Of a stretch of 15,345 bases of DNA, positions 1 to 6,576 are shown one piece after another. Position 1 is the stretch's first letter. Each line of letters opens with the position of its first letter. Source of the DNA: Caryophanales bacterium UBA3668 (GTDB taxonomy: Bacteria > Bacillota_I > Bacilli_A > RFN20 > CAG-826); NCBI GenBank assembly GCA_002373085.1, contig DFJP01000010.1, forward strand, positions 1 to 15,345. Reading direction: 5' to 3'. The translations under genes and the position numbers were made by a program. A model generated the notes under the pieces. It did not search any database. It saw only the letters and a list, made by a program, of their open reading frames with translations, and was not told the origin of the DNA.

Positions 1-182
1 GGACATGACGAAGAGGAAGACAGCCTTGAAGCTAATAACTAAAGGAAGCTGGCCACCGACATGCTAATCAATTCAAAACGTGTCGTCGACAAGAAGCACC
101 ACCAGCCCAAAGGAACTTAACTTGACTCCTATCTCGTATAGGCCGACGGTTATGAGGCAATGAGAAAAGCCTCATTTTTTTT
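1..182 (+). ncRNA. 3' end of a large structured RNA (upstream tandem copy, cut by window start)
   Basis: This stretch has no usable reading frame and is homologous to the 3' end of the complete RNA at about 266-1340. Bases 1-57 match 1146-1202 at 54 of 57 positions. After that the primary sequence drifts but the helices are kept. The stem at 57-63/79-85 (CGACATG with CGTGTCG, one GU pair) replaces CAGTTCG/CGAACTG at 1203-1209/1225-1231, and the loop between the arms is nearly identical. A second hairpin, 128-132/138-142, replaces 1281-1286/1292-1297 with entirely different bases. It ends in its own hairpin and U tract. The 5' part lies outside the window, so the full length is unknown. Seen directly: homology, compensatory changes, terminator. 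Inferred: that it is a separate transcript. Confidence 0.85.
152..182 (+). terminator. Intrinsic terminator of the upstream RNA copy
   Basis: ATGAGGC (152-158) pairs perfectly with GCCTCAT (169-175), and a run of T follows to 182. It stands at the same place in the upstream copy as the terminator at 1313-1340 in the downstream copy. Confidence 0.9.
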
Positions 183-231
183 ACCTTTTTTTGTCGAAAT
201 TTAAGCTATTTAAATTTATTTAAAAAAATGC

Positions 232-259
232 TTGACTGAGATACAAAAAGTGGTAAACT
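232..259 (+). promoter_or_regulatory. Promoter of the complete large RNA
   Basis: TTGACT (232-237) and TAAACT (254-259) are separated by 16 bases, in the AT-rich gap after the upstream copy's terminator. Transcription would begin at about 265-267, just before the first recognisable hairpin. That hairpin is 295-302/307-314, eight base pairs with a GATA loop. The -35 box is strong and the -10 box matches four of six consensus bases. Confidence 0.6.
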
Positions 260-337
260 ATATGACAATCACACCGAGAGGTATGATGAGGCAGTAAATA
301 CTGATAAGTATTTAAAGAAGCCTAAGACTAGATAAGA

Positions 338-590
338 CAATCGACGAAAATAAACTAAGTTGATAGAACGGTTCTAGGATTAAAAATCTTAGATTAACGA
401 TTGCACTAGCATAGAGTTATTTGCAGTAATAACCTCCAAGGGTCGATCCTCCCTGTTACAGTGGTCGCTGAGTTAGAACTTGACAGCGTAATTCCACCGC
501 CCAGACACGAATCAAAGAGGAGAAAAAAAGAGTCTTAAAGCGAAAGCCTTAAGAACAGCCAGTTCACGCTAAAGCAACTCAAAACGTGAA
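338..590 (+). repeat. RNA module A
   Basis: First of three homologous modules, 253 nt from the 5' arm of P1 to the 3' arm of P7. P1 is CAATCG/CGATTG. P2 has nine pairs and an AAA loop. P5 is GTGG (461-464) plus CGCTG (466-470) paired with CAGCG (484-488) plus CCAC (494-497). P6 is TCTTAA/TTAAGA (533-538/549-554) with an inner GC-GAAA-GC. P7 is TTCACG/CGTGAA (563-568/585-590). Bases 448-500 match 758-810 of module B at 50 of 53 positions. Confidence 0.8.
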
Positions 591-652
591 ATAAGTTATG
601 GATAACATCCAAACGAAAATAGGCTCTAAAGAGTTCAGCTCGAAATAAGAGA

Positions 653-902
653 CGATCAACCAATTAAACAACGTTGATAGTAAGGTTCTAGAATTAAAGT
701 TTCTAGTTAATGATCGCTTCGAACTTGTTAATCATATAGGATTAACTAAACGGCAAACCTCCCTGTTACAGTGGTCGCTGAGTTAGAGTTTAACAGCGTA
801 ATTCCACCGCCGGACATGATCAAAGAGGAAAGAAAAAACACGAACTAATAGTTAACGCTATTAGTCAAAGCCTAATTCACATTATTCAACTCAACGTGTG
901 AA
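653..902 (+). repeat. RNA module B
   Basis: Second module, 250 nt, beginning 315 nt after module A. P1 is CGATCA/TGATCG, P2 is CTAGAA/TTCTAG (688-693/701-706) and P3 is GTTAATC/GATTAAC (727-733/740-746). P5 is at 771-780/794-807. P6 is an eight-pair hairpin, 844-851/858-865, whose sequence differs completely from P6 of module A. P7 is TTCACA/TGTGAA (876-881/897-902). The different stem sequences at matching positions show that pairing, not sequence, is conserved. Confidence 0.8.
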
Positions 903-977
903 GATAGTAGAAAGAGTTAAATACCTCCTAACATCTTCTATGAAGAAATGGCCTAAAGAACTTAAGACTAGATCAGC

Positions 978-1231
978 CAACTAGCTCCATTAAATTGATG
1001 GTGGAGCATCTACACATTAAAAGAAGTAGATAGAAGTTGCACTAGCAAAGAATTATTTCGAAAGAAGTAATTATCGGTACGTTCCTCCCTGATAGCTTGC
1101 TATCACTGGTCTCTGAGTTAAAGTTTGACAGAGTAAATCCAGTACCGGACACGACAAAAAGGAAGACAGCCTTGAAGCTAATAACTAAAGGAAGCTGGCC
1201 ACCAGTTCGCTAAGCAATTCAAAACGAACTG
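978..1231 (+). repeat. RNA module C
   Basis: Third module, 254 nt, beginning 325 nt after module B. P1 is CAACT/AGTTG and P2 is ATCTAC/GTAGAT (1008-1013/1026-1031). P3 is nine pairs closed by a GAAA tetraloop. The small hairpin before P5 is lengthened to seven pairs (1090-1105). P5 is ACTGG plus CTCTG paired with CAGAG plus CCAGT (1105-1115/1129-1143), with both arms changed relative to A and B. P7 is CAGTTCG/CGAACTG. Module C is followed by a tail (1232-1312) with a GCAGGG/CCCTGC hairpin. The upstream copy at 1-182 is the equivalent of this 3' part. Confidence 0.8.
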
Positions 1232-1312
1232 CCAACAAGAAGCACCACCAGTCATAAGGAACTTAACTTGGGTATCTGTCGCAGGGGTTCTCCCTGCAAC
1301 AGTGCAACGGTT

Positions 1313-1340
1313 AGAGGCAAAGAGTCGAGCCTCTTTTTTT
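1313..1340 (+). terminator. Intrinsic terminator of the large RNA
   Basis: AGAGGC (1313-1318) pairs with GCCTCT (1329-1334), and T's run to 1340. It corresponds in position and design to the terminator at 152-182 of the upstream copy. Confidence 0.85.
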
Positions 1341-1361
1341 ATTCTTTTTGAAAATAAAGTG

Positions 1362-1389
1362 AGATTCGATTTTTCATCGAATCTTTTTT
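1362..1389 (+). terminator. Second intrinsic terminator between the large RNA and the nuclease gene
   Basis: AGATTCGAT (1362-1370) pairs perfectly with ATCGAATCT (1376-1384) around a five-base loop, and a T run ends at 1389. It should stop any read-through from the RNA. A promoter for the nuclease gene would therefore have to lie in the next 30 bases. TATAAA at 1391-1396 could be a -10 box, but no matching -35 box is visible. Confidence 0.8.
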
Positions 1390-1419
1390 ATATAAAATGA
1401 ATATATAGAGGTGATCGAT

Positions 1420-3029
1420 ATGAAAAATAAGTTAGCCGTATTTTCTATTATTTCTCTATTAGCTGCTTCTTCAACTTTTGTGGCAATTAAAGGGAATAAA
1501 GAATATGTACCAATAAGTGCGTATTCCACAAGTGGACTACCAACAACTATCAATCTAAATGATAGTGATGCAGAAACAATTAGAAACTACTATTCCAATT
1601 TAAATTCTTTATCAGAAAGCGAAAGAACTGGCACTAATTTACTTAAGAACTTAAAACCTATTCTAAAAATAATCAAAAATATTATTCATATGATACAGGT
1701 AATACGATATGGCAAATGTATGAGATTACTGACCGAGATTGGGAAAAATCTCCTGCAAGTTCAACTACATACGGCACATATGATGAAGCCACTAATACGA
1801 TTACTGGATATCAATATGGATCAACAAGTTCTCCAAAGAACAATCCATATATTCACGCTTTATATATAAATAGAGAAGTTGATAACCTCACAAAAGCGTG
1901 GGGCAACCATAACCAAGATGAATGGGGCATCAATAGAGAACATATCTGGGCTAAATCAAATGGCTTTGAAACACTAGAAAGCACAACCGGAGGCGCTAGA
2001 GGCGATCCAATGCACTTATGGGCAGGAAATGGAAACGCTAATAGAGAACATAGTAACGATTACTTCGGATATGTCGATACATCTAAATCCTATAAGGATA
2101 TGGGTAGTACCTATTCTAATCAAACAGGTAATAGAACTGGTATATCACTCACTAATGGAACATCTAAAGTATTTGAACCTCAAGACTCAGATAAAGGAGA
2201 TATCGCTAGAGCAGTCTTCTATATGGTGGCTCGATATAACGACTTAGCAGGTACAGAAGCTGTTATTGATGGAAACGAACCAAACCTTGAATTAGTCGAT
2301 AGTGGTTCAGCTCCTGCTAGTGGATATCAAAGCACTAAAACATTAACTGGCAAGATGGGACTTATAAGCGACCTTCTTGAGTGGAATGAGCTAGATCCAG
2401 TTGATGAATACGAAATCCACAGGAATAACTTGTTATTCAATAACTTCACAAATAATAGAAATCCATTTATTGATTTCCCTCAATGGGCAAATTATATTTG
2501 GGGTAGTGAGAGTGGCACTAAACACGCCTCCCCAATGGTCGATAGAATCAATGATAGTAGTCTCTCGCTTTCTAAATCTAAAATCACTCTTAATCCTCAC
2601 CAAACCACTGTCGTCTCAGCAACTACCGCAGATAATAGTGGTATCACTTGGACTGTTAGTGAACCAGAAGTTATCCAATTAGATAAAACTACTTCTAGTA
2701 GTGGAGAAGAAATAACTATTGCCGCTCTTAAGATTGGTAAAGTAACTATCACCGTTAAAGCAACTGTTGATGGAGAAGAGATTACTAAAGTCATTAATGT
2801 TAATGTCGTAGAAGAAAAGAAACCTAACTACTTGATGTATGCAGCTATAGCAGCGGTAGTGATTGTCGTAGTTATCATCGTTGCAGTGGTTTATACAAAA
2901 GGAAGTAAAAAGACCAAGAAGAAGATATCTTCTACAGTAAAGAAAGTTGCTAAATCATACAATAAATCTTCTAGTGGAGGTTATAAATCCTCATCTAGTA
3001 AGAAATCGACAACTAAGAAAAAGAAATAA
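1420..3029 (+). CDS. Endonuclease I-family surface nuclease with Big_2-like domain and membrane anchor; frame broken once
   Basis: Likely a nuclease of the endonuclease I (EndA/BsnA) family that acts outside the cell. Start: ATG 1420 follows AGAGGTGA (1407-1414); a GTG at 1411 lies inside that ribosome binding site. The N-terminus is a hydrophobic signal peptide.

The protein then runs in two frames. The upstream frame is open to 1869 and the downstream frame is open from 1647 to 3029. Restoring one A in the A run at 1665-1669 (or 1653-1656) gives one continuous protein.

In the downstream frame come the nuclease signatures: NREHIW with the catalytic-type His near 1941, then HLWAGN...NREHSNDYFG near 2012, then an Asp/Glu-rich EYEIHRNN and NRNPFIDFPQWANYIWG segment near 2403-2505. 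A Big_2/Ig-like domain follows (about 2550-2810), then a transmembrane helix (about 2832-2894) and a 44-residue tail with 17 Lys.

The family call is confident. Whether the gene is intact in the organism is not known. Confidence 0.8.
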
Positions 3030-3030
3030 T

Positions 3031-3054
3031 GGGAAGAGCGATCTTCCCTTTTTT
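3031..3054 (+). terminator. Terminator of the nuclease gene
   Basis: GGGAAG (3031-3036) pairs with CTTCCC (3043-3048), followed by six T's. It begins one base after the stop codon. Confidence 0.85.
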
Positions 3055-3162
3055 GATACATGATTTATAGTGCGAAACAGGCGATTTCAGGCACTTTTAT
3101 TATTTTTTCGTAAAATTACGCGTTTTTTTGTCTTTTGTTTTTATATGGCTTTTTATGAGTGC

Positions 3163-3189
3163 AAAAAAAGAGACGCGTTTAAGCGTCCC
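3163..3189 (-). terminator. Terminator of the repeat lipoprotein gene
   Basis: On the minus strand GGGACGC (3189-3183) pairs with GCGTCTC (3176-3170), with one GU pair, followed by seven T's (3169-3163). It lies 21 bases after the stop of the lipoprotein gene. The gene therefore ends its own transcript and converges on the nuclease gene. Confidence 0.85.
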
Positions 3190-3210
3190 TTGTTATTTAG
3201 TTGTTTGATC

Positions 3211-5031
3211 CTATGAATTGAAATAGAAGTAGACAACCATGCGTCCTGAGCCAACATATGGGCAAACAGTGACTGAACCATCTGGTGAAGAATAGTAGGA
3301 ATCTCCATAGCTATCTTTTCCTAAGAAAGACCATCCTGCTGTTGCTAATGCGCTGTTATATGCATCGACTGCTGCTTGATCAACACCAGATGCAGCGTAG
3401 ATATAGATATATCCTTCGCCTTCTTCTGCATCACAGGAAATTTCGTATTTAGTTGCATTTGCAACACCTGGATCAACAAGAGGAATTGAGGCAACGCCTA
3501 ATTCTTCTGCAGCACCAGCAACTGCTGCTGCAAATGTTTGATATGCTACTGGAATTGCTTCAAATGTAATTGTGATGGTTCCTGCATCTTCAGAATATGC
3601 ACAAACATCGATTTGATTATTTGGTGAAGCATAATGCATATCTCCATAACGATCTGCACCTAATTCTGTCCATCCTGCTTCTTTTAATGCAGTAGCGTAA
3701 GCAGCAATTAATGTTTCTTCTTGTCCTGCTTCGACAGTAACGACAACATATGTTCCAAAGACAGATCCAAGTTCATAACCTGAAGCTTCTCCATTGAATG
3801 GGAGGACAACATCAGTAACTCTAGCTGGTAATAATGCAGCGATATCTGCTGCTGGCCATTCTTCTGCTGGGAATGGTTTTGGAATAATGTAAACAATGAT
3901 TTCAAGTTCTCCACTAGCAAAACTAACATCAACAGAAGCTGTTCCAACATTTTCAATAGCTTTAGTAGCTGCAAATCCTGAAGCGGTATTTGCGTCTACG
4001 ACTTCCCAACCAGCGGTGACAAATGCACCTCTATAGGCTGTATAGTCGTCTTCAACGACTGGAGATGCTGTAATAACAGCATTAGCGTATTCTGAGAAAC
4101 CATAATCGATATACATATCATTGGTATCGTCTTCTTCGTATGTAAATTTAGCGCCTTCTTTAGCAAACACTGGGAAATCGAATGCAACAGCACCATCTTC
4201 TGCGTAAGCAGCAACAGTTGCTGCTAATGCTTCTGATGGGAATGCATCATAAGTTTTAGCTGGGGCTGGCGCTAACCAAATATTGAGAGAGCCCATATTT
4301 GTGACATATAAATATGCAACCGCAAACATTCCACTTGGAGCAACAGCGACGAAGTATCCATCTTCATCTTTTTCTTCTTGGACATCCCAACCAGCTTGGG
4401 TAAGGATAGCGGAGTAACCAGCATCTTGAGTTGTGGATTCCATGTAACAGAATGTTGCAAATCCACCAGCTTCTGGATGATATGGTTCATAGCGATCAGC
4501 TTGAATTGGTGGAACTACATCTGTAGAGCCTTTAAAGTAAACATCAATAACACTTGCCCATTCTTCTGCTGGCCATTCATAGTTAAATGGATCGCTAGCG
4601 TAAAGAGCGAATTTTCCTTCAGCGGAGAATTCTTGTCCAACCATGGAAGCGAATTGAAGAGAAATATATCTTGTTCCTTCTGTAACAGTAACTGCTTTTT
4701 GGAACGCGAAGAATGTTTCTCTCATAGCTGCTGCTGGGACATTGTATTGATCTGTAATATCTTCCCAACCATCAGCGGCGGTGAATTTTGCACCATAATC
4801 TTTTGTTTCTGTACCGGCGACATCAGCAGTGATAACTACTTCAGCATATTCTGAATCATATTTTACAGTAGCGTCACTTTTAAAGAATGGTAAAACCACA
4901 CCGTGGAGATGTTCAGACATAATTGATTTCTGTTCAGCGGTCCAATCAGCTACTGGTGCTGGTTTATTACATCCAGCGAGCATACCAACTGTTAAGAGAC
5001 CAAATGTCAAAGTTTTAATCGACTTTTTCAT
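3211..5031 (-). CDS. Repeat-containing lipoprotein of unknown function
   Basis: A 606-residue protein that I cannot assign to a named family. Residues 1-21 are a lipoprotein signal with lipobox LAGC; Cys21 would be lipidated, placing the protein on the outer face of the membrane.

The mature part is five diverged repeats of about 110-128 residues: roughly 28-150, 152-258, 261-384, 387-494 and 495-604. Most carry an AGW near the middle (GW at 88; AGW at 212-214, 340-342, 452-454, 565-567), after a helix-like Ala-rich stretch and before a beta-rich half. The last two repeats share GDxxYxSP and end in alternating hydrophobics. The protein is acidic and rich in Ala, Tyr, Glu and Asp, as expected for an extracellular binding protein.

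It stands alone, with its own promoter (5073-5102) and terminator. A carbohydrate-, peptide- or host-binding role is possible but only a guess. Confidence 0.8.
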   Translation of the reverse strand: MKKSIKTLTFGLLTVGMLAGCNKPAPVADWTAEQKSIMSEHLHGVVLPFFKSDATVKYDSEYAEVVITADVAGTETKDYGAKFTAADGWEDITDQYNVPAAAMRETFFAFQKAVTVTEGTRYISLQFASMVGQEFSAEGKFALYASDPFNYEWPAEEWASVIDVYFKGSTDVVPPIQADRYEPYHPEAGGFATFCYMESTTQDAGYSAILTQAGWDVQEEKDEDGYFVAVAPSGMFAVAYLYVTNMGSLNIWLAPAPAKTYDAFPSEALAATVAAYAEDGAVAFDFPVFAKEGAKFTYEEDDTNDMYIDYGFSEYANAVITASPVVEDDYTAYRGAFVTAGWEVVDANTASGFAATKAIENVGTASVDVSFASGELEIIVYIIPKPFPAEEWPAADIAALLPARVTDVVLPFNGEASGYELGSVFGTYVVVTVEAGQEETLIAAYATALKEAGWTELGADRYGDMHYASPNNQIDVCAYSEDAGTITITFEAIPVAYQTFAAAVAGAAEELGVASIPLVDPGVANATKYEISCDAEEGEGYIYIYAASGVDQAAVDAYNSALATAGWSFLGKDSYGDSYYSSPDGSVTVCPYVGSGRMVVYFYFNS

Positions 5032-5072
5032 AACAATTGTTTTCCTTTCTTTGTCAAATAAAATTTGGGTTT

Positions 5073-5102
5073 ATCATATTTCAAAAAAAGTAGGCAAATC
5101 AA
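5073..5102 (-). promoter_or_regulatory. Promoter of the repeat lipoprotein gene
   Basis: On the minus strand TTGATT (5102-5097) and TATGAT (5078-5073) are separated by 18 bases, about 42 bases upstream of the ATG. The leader carries a purine-rich AAAGGA ribosome binding site. Confidence 0.65.
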
Positions 5103-5214
5103 GAAAAAAATTGCGCGTGAAAAAGAATAATAAAAATAAAAAATATATTTTTTAAAGAAGAACAAAAAAATGCAAAAAATTTTACGGTCTTTAGGATAAA
5201 TATTTGGAGAAAAA

Positions 5215-5237
5215 GAAAAAAGACCCTTTCGAGTCTT
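5215..5237 (-). terminator. Terminator of the fatty-acid/phospholipid operon
   Basis: On the minus strand AAGACTC (5237-5231) and GGGTCTT (5226-5220) form seven pairs around a GAAA loop, followed by a T-rich run. It lies 13 bases past the stop of the acyltransferase gene. The remaining 5104-5214 is AT-rich and I see nothing else in it. Confidence 0.85.
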
Positions 5238-5250
5238 AATTCAGTATTTA

Positions 5251-6573
5251 TTATTCGTCAATACCGAGTTCCTTATTTTCATACATGTAATCAAACCAAG
5301 GGAAATTTTTGAATTTATTTACATGTAATCTATGCATTTCTTCGGTTAACATGATGATTTTGCCAACCACCCTCTTATCTGGGTAGAAATCGTGATATTC
5401 CTCGTTAATATAGAGGGAAAAGATGGTTAAATCAACGGTCATAGGGTAAGTCCAAACAGCCTTATAATCGAGATCAAATTTGAATTCCTTACCTTCTTTG
5501 GTTCCTATAAAATGGACACCTTTATGGTCAATCGTATAAATACCTTCTCCAACGATTTCAGAAGTGACACTTTTATCAACCCAGTGGTCTTTAGGAAGGA
5601 TACCAACTTTACATTTAACTGAGAAAGAATAATTTGGATCTTTTCTAATCTCATCAATGATTGCTTGGCGTTCTTCTCTTACCCATTTAGTTGGGGTTTC
5701 TGGAATGACACATTCTTTATTAAATGGATGGAAGTCGTAATAGTCATCCATAGTGGCTCCATTACCGCAGTTGGTGCATTTGATATAGTTGCCTTGAGCA
5801 TCCATTTCAAATTCATGACCGCATTTTGGGCATCTATAAAGCATATCTGATAAGTTAGTGCAAATCGTACCATTTGACTTATATTCGATGTGGTGTTCTT
5901 TATTCCACTCATAGTCATCATGCCAGAATTCTTTATTGATGATATTTTCAATTTCTTCTGGAGATAATCTTTGCAAATCCTCTTTAGTAAATAAGAGCTT
6001 TTGTTGATAGTAGACTTTTCCAAGTCTATCATCAGAACAAATCTTGTTATTAGTGAGATAACTTCCTTGCATATATCCACAGTAAACTGGAATATTAAAT
6101 GCTTTTAAGAATCTTCCTGTTCCTGGAACGATTGGTTGTTGATCACCCCAGATAGAAGATGTTCCTTCTGGAGAGAAAGCAACACATCCACCTTGTTTAA
6201 TGATATCTCTCATGGCTCTAACACCTGCCATATCATTACAGAAGACTTTTTTAGGAATGATTCTTCCCATTTTAAACGCCCAATGTAAGTGGCTTCTAAA
6301 GAATGAGTTATATTCACAAACAATGGAGAGTCTTCTTGGCCAGTTCGCAGTTGTTAAGAAGGTGTGGTCTCTTCTACTTTGGTGATTCCAAATTAAGAAA
6401 CATGGGCCTTTACAATCCGCGGTGGAATCTTTGATATCAAAGATTGGATGATATTTAGCCCCTAATAAGTGAGTTCTTCCAACGATATAGTAAATCCAAG
6501 AAAGAAATAGATTAGGGATTTTATATTTTCTATGTAAGAGTTCGTCTTGTAAGTTTTTTTCTTTTTTGGCCAT
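5251..6573 (-). CDS. PlsC-like phospholipid acyltransferase with C-terminal zinc ribbon
   Basis: A 440-residue member of the lysophospholipid acyltransferase (PlsC/LPLAT) family, which transfers an acyl chain to a glycerophosphate acceptor at the inner face of the membrane. The N-terminal half carries the family motifs. NHQSRRD at 63-69 gives the HX4D catalytic pair His64/Asp69, and FSPEGTSS at 133-140 is the glycerophosphate-binding motif. A hydrophobic segment near 20-32 could be a membrane contact.

Unusually, residues 248-269 form a zinc ribbon (CPKC...CTNC; Cys248, 251, 266, 269). About 170 further residues rich in Trp, Tyr and Phe follow, which I do not recognise. Ordinary PlsC proteins are about 200-250 residues and lack this part.

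It is the last gene of the fak-plsX operon, three bases after fakB. An AAGGA ribosome binding site lies inside the end of fakB. The exact acceptor is not certain. Confidence 0.85.
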   Translation of the reverse strand: MAKKEKNLQDELLHRKYKIPNLFLSWIYYIVGRTHLLGAKYHPIFDIKDSTADCKGPCFLIWNHQSRRDHTFLTTANWPRRLSIVCEYNSFFRSHLHWAFKMGRIIPKKVFCNDMAGVRAMRDIIKQGGCVAFSPEGTSSIWGDQQPIVPGTGRFLKAFNIPVYCGYMQGSYLTNNKICSDDRLGKVYYQQKLLFTKEDLQRLSPEEIENIINKEFWHDDYEWNKEHHIEYKSNGTICTNLSDMLYRCPKCGHEFEMDAQGNYIKCTNCGNGATMDDYYDFHPFNKECVIPETPTKWVREERQAIIDEIRKDPNYSFSVKCKVGILPKDHWVDKSVTSEIVGEGIYTIDHKGVHFIGTKEGKEFKFDLDYKAVWTYPMTVDLTIFSLYINEEYHDFYPDKRVVGKIIMLTEEMHRLHVNKFKNFPWFDYMYENKELGIDE

Positions 6574-6576
6574 GGT

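Larger units (their letters stand above)
266..1340 (+). ncRNA. Large structured RNA (about 1.07 kb) made of three homologous modules
   Basis: There is no protein gene here, but there is dense, conserved secondary structure between a promoter (232-259) and an intrinsic terminator (1313-1340). Three modules (A 338-590, B 653-902, C 978-1231) share the same helix order:
- P1, 338-343/398-403, 653-658/711-716 and 978-982/1035-1039, which encloses hairpin P2 (373-381/385-393 in A);
- hairpin P3, 416-421/428-433, 727-733/740-746 and 1051-1059/1064-1072, capped by GAAA in C;
- a helix 447-451/517-521, 758-761/825-828 and 1082-1086/1160-1164, which encloses a short hairpin and the bipartite stem P5;
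- hairpin P6, then P7.
Many pairs change on both sides between modules, which is strong evidence for an RNA fold. The size and complexity recall ROOL and GOLLD RNAs of gut bacteria and phages, but I cannot assign it to either. The function is unknown and the 5' end is inferred. Confidence 0.85.

Noticed and set aside
448..454. CCUCCCU as a free anti-Shine-Dalgarno sequence
   Set aside because: In all three modules it can pair with a downstream GAGGA, GAGG or AGGAA partner, with matching changes, so it is more likely part of a helix.
266..1340. CRISPR array or simple direct repeats
   Set aside because: The repeat period is about 315-325 bases, and similarity is in paired structure with diverged sequence. 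There are no short identical repeats with unique spacers.
266..1340. tmRNA, RNase P RNA, T-box or cobalamin riboswitch
   Set aside because: The diagnostic conserved sequences of these RNAs were not found. The GAGGAAA-like bases at 825-831 lack the RNase P context, and CCACCGCC lacks the T-box bulge.
1653..1671. Programmed -1 frameshift signal
   Set aside because: There is no X-XXY-YYZ heptamer in the starting frame and no clear stimulatory hairpin just downstream. A simple deletion in the A run is more likely.
4378..5155. Open frames on the plus strand opposite the lipoprotein gene
   Set aside because: They mirror the codon pattern of a real minus-strand gene, have no ribosome binding sites and show no family signature.
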